DNA of 64,000 nt from Pollenia angustigena (Eukaryota; Arthropoda; Insecta; Diptera; Polleniidae), in the NCBI GenBank assembly GCA_930367215.1, contig OV884058.1:214562208-214626207 (forward strand). The letters run 5' to 3'. The notes under the pieces are model-generated. The model was not told the origin of the DNA, searched no databases, and saw only the letters and a program-made list of their open reading frames with translations. The number at the start of each line of letters is the position of its first letter. Within the stretch, counting starts at the first letter, position 1. This document shows positions 43,187 through 53,612 of this stretch, in pieces. The translations under genes were made by a program, and so were the position numbers.

Positions 43187-44009
43187 CATGTAAGAACGTG
43201 TCAGCTGTTTTTCACAACCAAAATCAAAAAAGCATTAGTATATATAAAACAACACACACAGTGATGAGAATTAAAAATGTTGAAATAGTGACCGCTTTGC
43301 AGAAAAAGTACCAAGTGATTTAAATAGTATTAAAACTGTATTTCTTGCATGTATAAATAAATAAATCATTTAATATTTGATATTAATATTACAGATTTAC
43401 AAAAAACAAATATGTATTATATCATATTCGTACACATGTTCTTACATTAATTGCAAAATGTGCATACACCTAAACAAGGTTTTGATACCATTACAACCCA
43501 GACTTTGTTTGTTTGTGGATATGTATACATTTGTTAATTTTATACATCTAAGCATATATTTGTATAAATGAAAATATGTATGGATTGTTACTTATTTTTT
43601 CAAAGTCCACAGATATTATAACTGAAAAAGTACTAAACAAAAAGAGTGATTTTACCCGCATTGCATTTAAAATATAAGCAGCCCATCACTATCTACAACT
43701 GTCACGTAACCTCGTAATGAAATTCTATTTTCTACAGGTTGGCACGTTACGGTTAAGTGACATTACAGTCAGTTAAGCATTTGCATTGCTTTTCATATAA
43801 CAGAAACGATCAGCTGTTTACATTACATTTACATTTCTACATTTACGGTCGGCTAATGGGACCTTTAGTGATGAAAACTGCTTAGAATTGATTTTTAGGA
43901 TTCTACGGCAAATTTCGAACCCTGCTGTTGTTTAAATTATTTTTCTTTTTTATTCATCTTTTTCTGCAAAAATGCTACAAATCTAGACTACCGAGCACAT
44001 AAAGGTTAA

Positions 44010-44668
44010 AAGAATAAAAAAGCTTGAATATTTTAGGGATTGATATCTGAATAGTCGCTGTATGTTTACATGTGTACCGATTCAACCATAATAAATTTGC
44101 AGTAAGATACTTTGGGCCAAATTTAATCTTAATATGATTAAATGGTTAATGAACATAAAGAAAGAAGTTTGCATGGGGAATATGTGATATTATAGACCGA
44201 TCCTCAACGTATTTACCAAATTTTATCCAAAATTATCTAAAAACTTCTACTTTTACTTTCCGCGCAAGGTTTACATGGAAAGACAACCAGCCAGATGGAC
44301 GGATGGACACAAAAAGATCACTTAAAAAAGTGTTTCTGATTAGATCGGTTTAATTAACTATGCGTCCAGATTTCTATGCATCAGCAGAAATTTATACAAT
44401 AATATATAAAACTTTACAGCTTGGAATAACATTTAGCTTTGGCTAACAATTGTAGAGTGAAAATTAAATTAAAGCAACAGAAAATTCACCTGTTAACCAG
44501 AATTTTAAGCAATTTTTTTTTATTTGCTGAACGAGTATTAAAAAATATGCTTCAAAAACGTGAAATATGTGTGCAATAAAAATGCATCAATAGCTAAAAC
44601 ATGCAAATTATTCACTAACAAATCGATACCAAAATTCATAAAAAGCTCTAAAACAGATAAATATATTT
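44010..44668. other. Intergenic with dispersed-repeat fragment
   Basis: A minus-strand fragment of the calyptrate-type repeat is visible at about 44190-44330 (TTTCCATGTAAACCTTGCGC preceded by CTGGCTGG...TCCGTCC on that strand). No gene. Confidence 0.45.
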
Positions 44669-45208
44669 GGGGTATTCACAAGGTGTGCTATCATGTTATA
44701 TTGTCATAATGTTCTAACATTTTACAATGGTTTAAAAATATTGTTGTTGCTTTGTAAACAAAAAGTGTCTTAAATAAATAGAACTTTGCTTGCTACGTTT
44801 ATTGTGCTGTCGTAATTAATAAGAGACCTGCGCTGAACGGCTGAGCCGAGCCGCATTAGTTTTTGTAAGCCATCGCCATTGATGGTAAACTTTTATACGG
44901 CAAACATCCAAATTTAACCTGCGGCTAGCAATTTTTGCAACAAATCGCATGCGGCGTCAAATTAGATCTGCCTAGGACTCTGCTGTTTGGTAAACAAACA
45001 AAATAAAATTTATTTCTGATTTGCGTCTGCAAAATGGAAAATAGTCAGAAAAATATTTTTATTTTTGGTAATTTTTTTTTATTTGTTTTTAATCAGCTGA
45101 TTTAAATTCAAAGTAACACACTGAATTATGAGGGGTTGTTCACAACAGTCGTATTTTTTCTGTTAGTATTTGAAGACATATGACTTTATGATACCTTGTG
45201 AATCCCCC
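44669..45208. mobile_element. MITE with GGGGTATTCACAAGGT ends
   Basis: GGGGTATTCACAAGGTGTGC and (inverted) GGGGGATTCACAAGGTATCA pair at the ends; ATCATGTTAT and ATCATAAAGTCATATG-like segments extend it. The interior is more GC-rich at 44830-44990. TSD unclear. Non-coding. Confidence 0.6.
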
Positions 45209-47372
45209 AATGGTTTCTGCCTTCATTGGTCGCACAAGAAAAACCATGCAATTGCATATTAACGGTTGGGTTAAAACTTTTAAAGCGGCCCATACATTAC
45301 CAATATTATTGTATTTATGATATTAGCCATATTATTTCCTTTTCGTCCTATATTAAGCAATAAGTTGCACAATGGTTTCAACTTTTATTTAACAAAAAGG
45401 TCAACGAAAATAACCTATAGGAATAACATAAACATCATTGTACAATAAAAATCAAAAATCTTTTGTTTGTTGCTAATATATTGTGCCACCTTCGAATATC
45501 ACATACACATTGGTGATATAATTGTATAATACATACATAAAATTTAACAATTTTATTTCAAGTGTATTTATCTTCTTTTATTATGTTTAGGCATTATTAT
45601 TTATCTTATGGAAGGTTATCAGTTCCCCCCTCTTCAGCCTACGCCATTGAACAAAAGTTTAATGGCATTTTGTTACGTTTTTGTTTTGTTTTTCTAAATA
45701 TTTTTTCTTAAGTGTTGGCCAGTGTAGAAGAAGTTGATGGCATCTTTCTGTTGCAATTCATAGTGTGAGTGTTATTAAACAATGAAAACAATTTCCCCAG
45801 AAAACTAGAAAAAACCAGGTAACAAATGTTATCTAAATTAAAAACCAGTTTTTATTGAACTTTTCTTAACTTCTAAACTTAACTGTAACATTCTCATGCA
45901 TATTCAATACCAAATTTGAATACTGTAATAAACCAAAAAAGTAAAATCAGATTTGGGCTTTTAAAATTCGTGGGCCGATTGGCCGCTGAAAATAAAAAAA
46001 ATTAAAAAAATTATTTGAAGGAAGTTTCAAATAATTTCTTTGGTAAAAAAGAATGAGCAGACAAAAGTTTTTGGTTTTTTTGGGTTACTCTTACAAAACT
46101 GAATCGAATACTGTAAACTTTTTGATACCCTCCAACGACAGCTCGAATATTTCAGGCGTGGTCCCTATATAGTCTATAAATTATTAATTAATCTTTATAA
46201 AAAAAGACGCCAGTATTAAAATTGATTGCGGTTAAGACCTACAAATGGTAATTTATTGACCGATAGTCAGAATGCTTTATGATTTTTTTTCTAGTCGTAT
46301 AAAATTTGAGTAAAATATCATCATTCGTAGCAGTTTTAGCGTAAGTTTTTTTTGACAGTTTTATCCATATTGGACCCATGTTAATTATGGATCAATAATC
46401 ACAAAATTTTGTGGAGAGTTTTCTGGTATTACAAAACCTAAATAAGAACAAATTTCGATATAGAAGTGAAATTTTTTATAGCATTTTATAGATTTTAAGT
46501 GGTTTTCAGAAGGCTGCTAAATATGGGACATACATAAGGCAATTTGGATTATTCCAACATTGCCTGGTATAATTTCTGGCCTATAAAAAGCTAAATTTCA
46601 CCAAATTTTGTCACAGTATCCATATCTGCTCCAGTTTTAAGCGTATTAAAATAATTTTCCAGAGTGGCCATTATATGGGGAATATGTTTAATTATGGACT
46701 GACCTTCACAACATTTGTTGCAGGGATTTGAAGCCTTATGAAACTACGAAAGACCAAATTTATTTATAATGTTACAAAAGCATTATTCGTAGTGGTTTTA
46801 GACGCACTAAACTGTTTTCCGGGAGTAGGCTCTATGTAGTACCTATGAATCTGTTACGTACAAAATATTTTTACAGTAGCATTATTAACTGCGGGTTTAA
46901 TGTTTTTGATGTTTTTGATTAAAAACAAATTCCGATCATAAAAAAATGAGCTATATTTGTTAGGGCTTTTTTTTTTGCTTATTTTGGCAATACCGGCTTT
47001 CTTTTCAGTTATTTTGCCATTTGAAGATAATTTTTAATTTTTTCATACGAAAAAATAATTTATTTAATAAATTTTTGTAAAAATCATTATTATTTTTTTT
47101 GATGTGCAACTTATTTTTTTAATTAATACTAAAAAATCAACCCTTTTTGTGCTGTTACAACTCTGGTTAAAAAAATCGTTCAATATTAGGACTGTCTGGG
47201 TACCTTTCCAGTAGCAAATACTCAGTAAATTTTTTTGGGAGCGTAAGACCAATATTACTCTATCGGCTGAAAAAATCTCTAAAAGTACGCAGACAGTATC
47301 CAGTGAAATCTAGCAAGAAAACTGCTGATCGGTGTGCAAACAATTGAAATAACAAAGCCAAATAATTTTAGC
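45209..47372. other. Intergenic, nothing firm
   Basis: Fragments of the dispersed repeat occur at about 46140-46900 (GATACCCTCCAACGACAG, TATGGACTGACC). No coding frame or complete element is supported in 2.1 kb. Confidence 0.45.
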
Positions 47373-47380
47373 ATATGTGT

Positions 47381-49175
47381 CAGTGTTGCCACTTTGTGGG
47401 TAATTACCCGAATTTGGTATATTTTTTACTGTCGTGGGTAGAGCGTGGGTAATTTCTCTTAGGTGTAATTCAGGTGTAATTTGAAATTCTTACTTAAGAT
47501 ACCCAAATAAAATCAAGATTCGATTTCATTGATGAAATTTATTTCTTTTTAAATATTGTTGCTTAAAAATGCACAGTTTCTTAACCAAAGTCTCGGTGTA
47601 TTTTTAAGAAACGACTTCAATCACTAAATATATATTTTCTAAAATTTGGTAATGAATTCAAACTAAAAACTAGCCTGGGTGAAGATATGTTTCCAATATT
47701 GCAACATATAATTAATTTTATTTTTATCTTGCAACTTTTTAATGATTATTTGGATAATTTGGTGGCGTTGTCAAGCATGAATCTATTCATGATGATGTGC
47801 CTGAGCGAAAAGTAAAAGCAGTATGACAGTTCGTTTGACAGATAACCTTTCGTAAGCTTAATGGCGCTAAAAAAAAACACCCATTATAAAGGAATGGTAA
47901 TGGCAGTGATGTTTTACGGTTTTTTTGAAAAGTCCTTACGCAGACCAAAAAAATTCCCATTTTTTTCCTACGCGTTAAAAAATTGTCTCTACAAAAATCC
48001 CTACAACTTTTTAAATTTACAAATAAAACCCAGTTAGCATTTAAGTGATTATTTTTTGTAAGAATCACCTAAACGAGTCTTCTTAGATCACTTTTAGTGA
48101 TTACTCACTTGAGTGAGTAAAAAAAGATTCATATATGATTCATTACCGAAGAAATATAAAATTGGCTAAAAAATAAGCCAAAAAAAATAATATCAATGTA
48201 AATGGAAAAGTTCTTCAAAACTGAAATGAGAGATAAAGCCATTTCCTAATATTACTAATGTGTCCTAAGACCATGATGGCTTTATCTCCCGTTCAAAAGA
48301 GAGACAACGCCTTTTATTTTTTTTCATTCGAATGGGAGGCAAAGCCATCATGGCCTTAGGACACATAAGTAATATTAGGAAATGGCTTTATCTCTCATTT
48401 CAGTTTTGAAGAACTTTTCCATTTTACATTGATTTATAGTTTTCTTATTTTTATAATTAAGAGGTAATGATTTTTCCTTTTACTAAAGTTAAGTATTGAA
48501 ATCTGGTTCCGCATACTAAAGTTTTTCTGCTTGGCGGCCTGCGGCCACGCTAAGGGATTTTTTACTCCAGTAGGACGCGGCAGGTGGCTTCGCTGAATAA
48601 AGTTTTCCTGCGTGCGTCACAAGAATAAAAAAATGTTTTTCAATTATAACAAAGGATTTTCCCTTTTACAGAATGTTAACACCATGCGTAACAATATTCT
48701 GGAAAAATAAGGCTTTGCCTCTCATTTGGGGAAAAAATATGGCTCTCGCTTCGCAAAATTTAACATATGACCTTACCTCTTAATGATTGGGCAATAAGAC
48801 CATTACGGCTTTATCTCCCATTCAATTGAGCAATAAAGCCATCATGGCCTTACCTCCCATGGTTAAAAAGCACCCCGCCGTTTTCTTCCCTACACCTTTT
48901 GCTAACAAACAAAAACTTGCGTTAATTGCACAATGTATATATGGTCTTAATTGTTTTGAAGTCTTTAAAGTTATTTTTCTTAATTTAAAATTACAATATC
49001 TTAACAATTCGACTAATATTTATCTTTTTTCAAAGAGTTTGTTGTGTTTTTGCTTCTTTGTAAATGGCTTTTTATTAAATAAAAATTCAATTTCATATTA
49101 GGTGTAATTTCATTTAAATCGGGTAATTTTGCTTCATCTCAAGTGTAATTTTGAATTTTGCTGGTGGTAACACTG
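47381..49175. mobile_element. hAT-type element (1.8 kb) with internal inverted repeat
   Basis: The ends CAGTGTTGCCACTTTG and (inverted) CAGTGTTACCACCAGC are flanked by an exact 8-bp TSD ATATGTGT (47373-47380 and 49176-49183). GGGTAATT and AGGTGTAATTT motifs recur inside both ends. Between them lie AAAATCCCTAC-type sequence, a CCCAGTTAGCATT segment (about 48030) and a large hairpin (48193-48432), probably further insertions. No transposase. Confidence 0.85.
48193..48432. repeat. Long inverted repeat, about 100-bp arms
   Basis: Left arm 48193-48290 (TCAATGTAAATGGAAAAGTT...GATAAAGCCATTTCC...) pairs with right arm 48333-48432 with about 95% identity by eye, around a 42-bp loop. Pieces of the arm (AATAAAGCCATCATGGCCTTA, split here only by one base) recur at about 48710-48860, so the hairpin duplicated part of a larger repeat. 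Confidence 0.85.
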
Positions 49176-49313
49176 ATATGTGTACGCAAAATTTAATTCT
49201 CGCGGTAAATTAACAAATTATTAATTAAAGTAAAGCCTAAAAAGTTTTGTAAATTAAAGAAAACTTGTTTATTACACTGTTATTAATTTGGTAAGTGCAA
49301 TTTCTTCTTAGTT

Positions 49314-49674
49314 TTATTTGTCGGGGTTTTTATAAAACTTATTTTGCTTACATTGCCCAACATAGTGCCGGCTTACAATGGAAGAAAATAATGAAATGCA
49401 CAATACAGTGCCCTCCAACAGCTTGACAACGGAGAAAAATAATTTGGAAGTGAAGTGCTCGCCAGGAACACAATTCCAAATACTCGCCTCTTCAATTGCA
49501 AAGTTTGTAACACAAAGTTCTGCTGGTTCTATCGGTTCTGCCATCTCCACTCCACTTACGCCACGGTCGCACTGTATATTTGGACGTTTCTAGCATGATG
49601 TAAAAGGTTTTGTTTATTATAATTTATTATAAACGTTAAAAATCAACACAATTCTAACTACTTACCTCTGCCAT
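49314..49674 (-). CDS. Candidate two-exon small gene, unknown product
   Basis: On the minus strand TTAACAATGG (good fly start context) opens ATG GCA GAG at 49674-49666, directly followed by an ideal donor GTAAGT. A 76-bp interval (49590-49665) ends ATCATGCTAG, and the frame continues in phase from 49589 to a TAA at 49314 that overlaps AATAAA. The product would be 94 residues: MAE, then KRPNIQCDRGVSGVEMAEPI, PAELCVTNFAIEEASIWNC, and a hydrophobic stretch KLFFSVVKLLEGTVLCISLF. I do not recognise it. GC by codon position over exon 2 is about 49, 41 and 40%, the order expected of coding DNA. An antisense 71-codon frame (49378-49593, plus) also has an ACAATGG start and an upstream GTAAGT...TAG interval (49291-49365), so the strand is not settled. 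Splice sites and codon pattern are seen; function is unknown. Confidence 0.35.
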
Positions 49675-49728
49675 TGTTAAATTTAAATTTTTATTTTCAT
49701 TTCACAAAAACCATTTCATTCAAACAGT

Positions 49729-50413
49729 AAGGGTATTCATTTCAATTTTTTTTTGGATGGAAAAAAGGAAAATTACACTCTTATTGACTTTTTTTTTTTT
49801 TTTTTTTTACAAACTGTCAAAAAAGTCTGTCAAATAATTCGTGGAAGTAATTGATATTTTTCAAGATGCCGAACAAAAGTGTTAAAAGTGAAATAATTGA
49901 TTATTAAATTTAAAACGAAGTGATTGGTGTTATTTTCATCATAATATTCGACTACAAAAAGTTACTCAAAATGGCGATTGTCTGCCAAAAAGTCGAGTAT
50001 TTTATTATCTTCAGCTTCTGTCAATTTTTTTGACCCCATTTCTTTTTAATAAATTTTTTCATTGAACACATATTTAATATGAATTTTTCTTTTTGAAAGA
50101 TTAAATGAAAAAGAAGTTATCTATGAAATGTTGTAACTATAAAAAATAATTTTTAAAATCAGAGTTGTACAATTCAAGAGTTTATAAAAAGAGATGCAAT
50201 TTTTCGTACTTTGTATTAAAAATTAGCAATTTTTTATGAATGGCAACATCATTTCGTTTGACGTTTAAAGCGGAAAATTACATCTTTTTATCCTGACTTT
50301 TTTACACTTGGTTATAGTCTAATAAAAATTTAACTTTTGGTGGAATTTTTTTTCTTACATTTTTCCACTTTTCCATTTTTCCAACAAATAAAAAAACTGA
50401 AATGAATACCCTT
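49729..50413. mobile_element. MITE with AAGGGTATTCATTTCA ends
   Basis: AAGGGTATTCATTTCAATTT and (inverted) AAGGGTATTCATTTCAGTTT pair over about 20 bp; TGGAAAAA motifs follow in both. AGT flanks both sides (49726-49728 and 50414-50416). A long T-run lies at 49789-49810. It sits about 55 bases upstream of the candidate gene start at 49674. Confidence 0.75.
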
Positions 50414-50585
50414 AGTAAATAAAAACAGCTGTTCAAACTATTTGCAAAATTGCAAGCGGAAATTTCTCCAGCAACATTTTGCAAGTTCTCTAACTTCCAA
50501 CCAGGGATGATAAATGAGAAAACCAATATCGTACCAACGAACTTTTAAAATCGTACTTTTTCGGCGCCAATAGTACTAAATCATT

Positions 50586-50830
50586 TTTTATACCCTTCAC
50601 CACAGGTGTAAAATGGTATATATAAGTTTGTCATAACGTTTGTAATTTCCACAATATTGATTTTAGACCCCATAAAGTATATATATTCTGGGTCCATATG
50701 CGAAGAGAAGTTGATTTAACGATGTCCGTCTGTCCGTCTTACGTTTGATAGGCGTTTTCCGGGTAATCCAGACATGATAGCGGCTAGGTTGTCTTACATT
50801 TATGTAACATACAGTCCACCATTTTTTGCT
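50586..50830 (+). repeat. Calyptrate-type dispersed repeat copy
   Basis: Reads ATACCCTTCACCACAGGTG, TAAGTTTGTCATAACGTTTG, AGACCCCATAAAGTATATAT, GATGTCCGTCTGTCCGTC and GCAAGATCGGTCC. The same series is found inverted at 3965-4620 and in part at 59335-59420. Abundant, non-coding and diagnostic of fly genomes in my recollection. Confidence 0.65.
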
Positions 50831-51046
50831 ATTGAAATTCAGCAAGATCGGTCCACAAATGGCTTAGATATGACCAAAAAACCACGACTGCCTCTAATTT
50901 TTCCAAAAAAATCCCTTGTGGTTGTTGTTTTTTTGTTTTTTTATTTGAACGCGTTGAATAAGAAACACATGCTTGTACATGATTGTTCGCTTTAATTGAA
51001 AAATACATTTTACATTTTAAACTAATAACACAGTACAACAGACAAT

Positions 51047-52842
51047 CTGGGGGGTGAGAAATTCCAAGTCAGGGTGATGGTACTAGGTCAGTATAGTAAA
51101 ACTCTCAAAGGGTTTGGCGTTCGTATGTGTCAGTTTTTTTTTATGACATTTTAAATTTTTTCCTTATCTTGATGTTTTTTTTGTTTAACATAACTCGAGA
51201 ACCACTTGTCCGATTTTGCTAAAACAAACTCAAAAAAATTTAGAATTACAATTTCTTTAATCCGCTCATATAACGTTTTTCTTTATAATCAACAGTTTTG
51301 CCGGTAAAAATAAATTTGTGGAGAATTATAATTGATAAGTGCAAAAAAATGTTCAAGCCTGGATGTATGCAGCAGATTTTATCACAAACCTGCACTGCAA
51401 TTTTTGTGACTTTTTTTAAGCGATCGGTGAAAATCGGCGGACTTTTGTTTGTTATTTGAAAGAATACAGCCACATTCAGTGATGCCAACAGTAGGGGATT
51501 TCCCCTTTTCTAGGGATTTTTTTTCGGAAAATTTCAACCGTTGGGAAAAGAGGACACAATTTTTTATTTTAGGGCATATTTATTTATTTATTTATTTAAT
51601 CAATGGATATTATCCTTACTGACTAATAACAATATTGGCTTAAAATTAATGAATAACAATATGCATTTTAAAATATACTACAAATTTACAGAATATATGT
51701 AGTACATAAAAATTTACGAATAAAGAAAAACAATAAGAAAAATCAACAAATTGTGACATAGAATTAAATTGTCTACATAACCTCGAAAAAGGATCAGCAA
51801 TAGCGTAATTTTCTCTATAAAAATTTAACAAAAAGCAGATTATAATGACGCGTATTGCGACAAGGTATATTAAATTTAGCAGACTCTACAGAAAATCACA
51901 ACAAACATTACCATTAATAAGATTAACCATAAAAGAAACATTTAACACTGTACGACGACTTTTGAGCGATGGTAAATTCTAAATAAATTCTAGCATAGGA
52001 AGGAAGGTTTGTCGAGTAACTCCAATGAAGATCACGTAAACAGAATAATAAAAATTGTTTTTGGACCGATTCAATACGAGAATTGTGAATGTTGTAAAAT
52101 GGATCCCAAATGATTGACCCATATTCTAAGATTGGTCTAACGAGTGATACGTAAAGTTGCTTCGTTATGTATGGATCGGTGAATTTTTAACCCAGCGCTT
52201 AATAAAGCCAAGAACGCCTCGAGCTTTATTAACAGTTAATGTAATATGAGAAACAAAGTTTAATTTAGGATCCAGTAAGACTCCAATATCAAGAAACGAA
52301 TCAACTAACTCCAGTTGATGACCACCAAAAGCATAATTAACAGCAATACAGTTATTTCTATAAAAACGCATGCTTTTGCATTTCACAAGATTCAGCTCCA
52401 TCATATTATGATTACACCATAAAAAGAAGTTATTAAGATCCGATTGAAGATAAAAATGATCCGAAAAAAATCCCTAGAAAAGGGGAAATCCCCTTCTGTT
52501 GGCATCACTGAATGTGGCTGTATTCTTTCAAATAACAAACAAAAGTCCGACGATTTTCACCGATCGCTTAAAAAAAGTCACAAAAATTGCAGTGCAGGTT
52601 TGTGATAAAATCTGCTGCTTATATGAACGGATTAAAGAAATTGTAATTCTAAATTTTTTTGAGTTTGTTTTAGCAAAATCGGACAAGTGGTTCTCGAGTT
52701 ATGTTAAACAAAAAACATCAAGATAAGGAAAAAATTTTAAATGTCATAAAAAAAACTGACACATACGAACGACAAACACTTTGAGGGTTTTACTATACTG
52801 ACCTAGTGCCATCACCCTGACTTGGAATTTCTCACCCCCCAG
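51047..52842. mobile_element. Long foldback element, 0.4-0.5 kb arms
   Basis: Left arm 51047-about 51534 and right arm about 52460-52842 are inverted copies with roughly 95% identity. Both start CTGGGGGGTGAGAAATTCC at the outside and end at CTAGGGATTTTTTTCGG inside. The right arm lacks about 100 bp present in the left (51270-51370). ACAAT flanks both sides (51042-51046 and 52843-52847). The inner 50 bases of the arms, CAGTGATGCCAACAG followed by AAAAGGGGAAAT-type sequence, look like hAT ends. Frames in the two arms (MASLNVAVFFQITNKSP) are the same sequence, not genes. Confidence 0.88.
51578..52455 (-). pseudogene. Non-LTR retrotransposon fragment (Jockey/CR1-like RT)
   Basis: Minus-strand frames read LQSDLNNFFLWCNHNMMELN, LVKCKSMRFYR, GGHQLELVDSFLDIGVLLDP and KLNFVSHITLTVNKARGVLG, the palm/thumb end of a non-LTR reverse transcriptase. 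After a frameshift at about 52180 the frame continues with LYVSLVRPILEYGS-like and Y-NIHNSRIESVQKQFLLFC-like sequence. The 3' end (low coordinates) carries (TAAA)n, as in I/Jockey-type tails. It is 5'-truncated and occupies the loop of the foldback, so it probably inserted there. Confidence 0.75.
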
Positions 52843-52920
52843 ACAATAATCCCAAAAATGTTCCATAGTGTAATATGACGGAGTATATTATACTATAATT
52901 CTTTGTTTTTAACAACGTTA

Positions 52921-52997
52921 AAAGCTCAATGGTCTGGGCGGTTGCCCAAGAAGGTTTGTTTGTTATATTGCCGGGGTTCAAATCTCGGCATCTCCAC
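52921..52997 (+). ncRNA. tRNA-like segment (pseudo-tRNA or SINE head)
   Basis: AAGCTCAATGGTCTGGGCGG (A-box-like) and CCGGGGTTCAAATCTCGG (B box in a pairing T-arm) are spaced as in a tRNA gene, with TTTT soon after (about 52999). The acceptor and anticodon arms do not fold convincingly. Possibly the same type of module as 56431-56512 and 59979-60063. Confidence 0.35.
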
Positions 52998-53184
52998 CTT
53001 TTCCAAGCAAAAAATTTTTTAACTTTTTTTATAAATATTTCATAAACGATTTTAAAATTATTCAGCGATTTTTGATTTTTTCATTTTATTGACAATATAA
53101 ATATGAATCGTTCGCCTTACATGTGAAACAAAAACCATATTTTACAATTTGTTCTTGGCTTAAATGTAAATACCTAAGTATGTA

Positions 53185-53610
53185 CCCTGCAAATAAAATT
53201 GGACCACCTGACCCATTTTGATAAAATGGACTACTCCATGGACTAGTCCGATGTAATGCAAGCATGGACCATGCCATTGTTAAAAAGTGTTTGTAGTGAG
53301 ACGACATGTCTTCGTTTTTTAACGACATGCTTTCGTGTTTAAACGACTTCAAAACTAATCCTCTTGAGTATACCATGGAGTAGTTTTAAAACTACTCCTT
53401 ACTGGTCCAAAGGTGGGTTATATACCATGGAGTAGTTTTAAAACTACTCCTTAGTGGTCCAAAGGTGGGTTATATGGTCCTCTCCTAGGACATCGTAATG
53501 TTAAATAGACCAGGTTTTTTCCATACGTTTGGGTTACTTGTGGACTAGTCCTGGTCCCTTGTGGACTACTCTTTACACGCGTGTTTGGACTGGTCCTATT
53601 ATTTGCAGGG
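53185..53610. mobile_element. MITE with CCCTGCAAATAA ends, TA target
   Basis: CCCTGCAAATAAAATTGGAC and (inverted) CCCTGCAAATAATAGGACCA mark the ends, flanked by TA (53183-53184 and 53611-53612). Inside is an exact-looking 52-bp tandem duplication (53370-53421 and 53422-53473), each unit holding a 22-bp perfect palindrome with half-site GGAGTAGTTTT. GGACTAGTCC and GGTCC motifs recur throughout. A Tc1/mariner-type MITE. Confidence 0.85.
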
Positions 53611-53612
53611 TA

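Larger units (their letters stand above)
39070..44005. mobile_element. TTAA-flanked element (4.9 kb) with nested hATs
   Basis: The ends CCTTTATGTGCTCGG are exact inverted copies. TTAA lies immediately outside each (39066-39069 and 44006-44009). Near both ends, (G)TCTACATTTGTAG-like and GTAGTCTAGA-like segments occur. After removing nested hATs (39249-40230 and 40356-41668) about 2.6 kb remain. No transposase frame is readable. piggyBac-like by target site and CC start. Confidence 0.8.

Noticed and set aside
48787..49101. 104-aa plus-strand frame
   Set aside because: Its first half is the recurring GCCATCATGGC repeat, and it ends near the terminus of a hAT element.
51246..52726. Two similar proteins encoded on opposite strands (MASLNVAVFFQITNKSP)
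   Set aside because: They are the two arms of the foldback at 51047-52842, so the same DNA is read twice. No domain or splice structure supports a gene.
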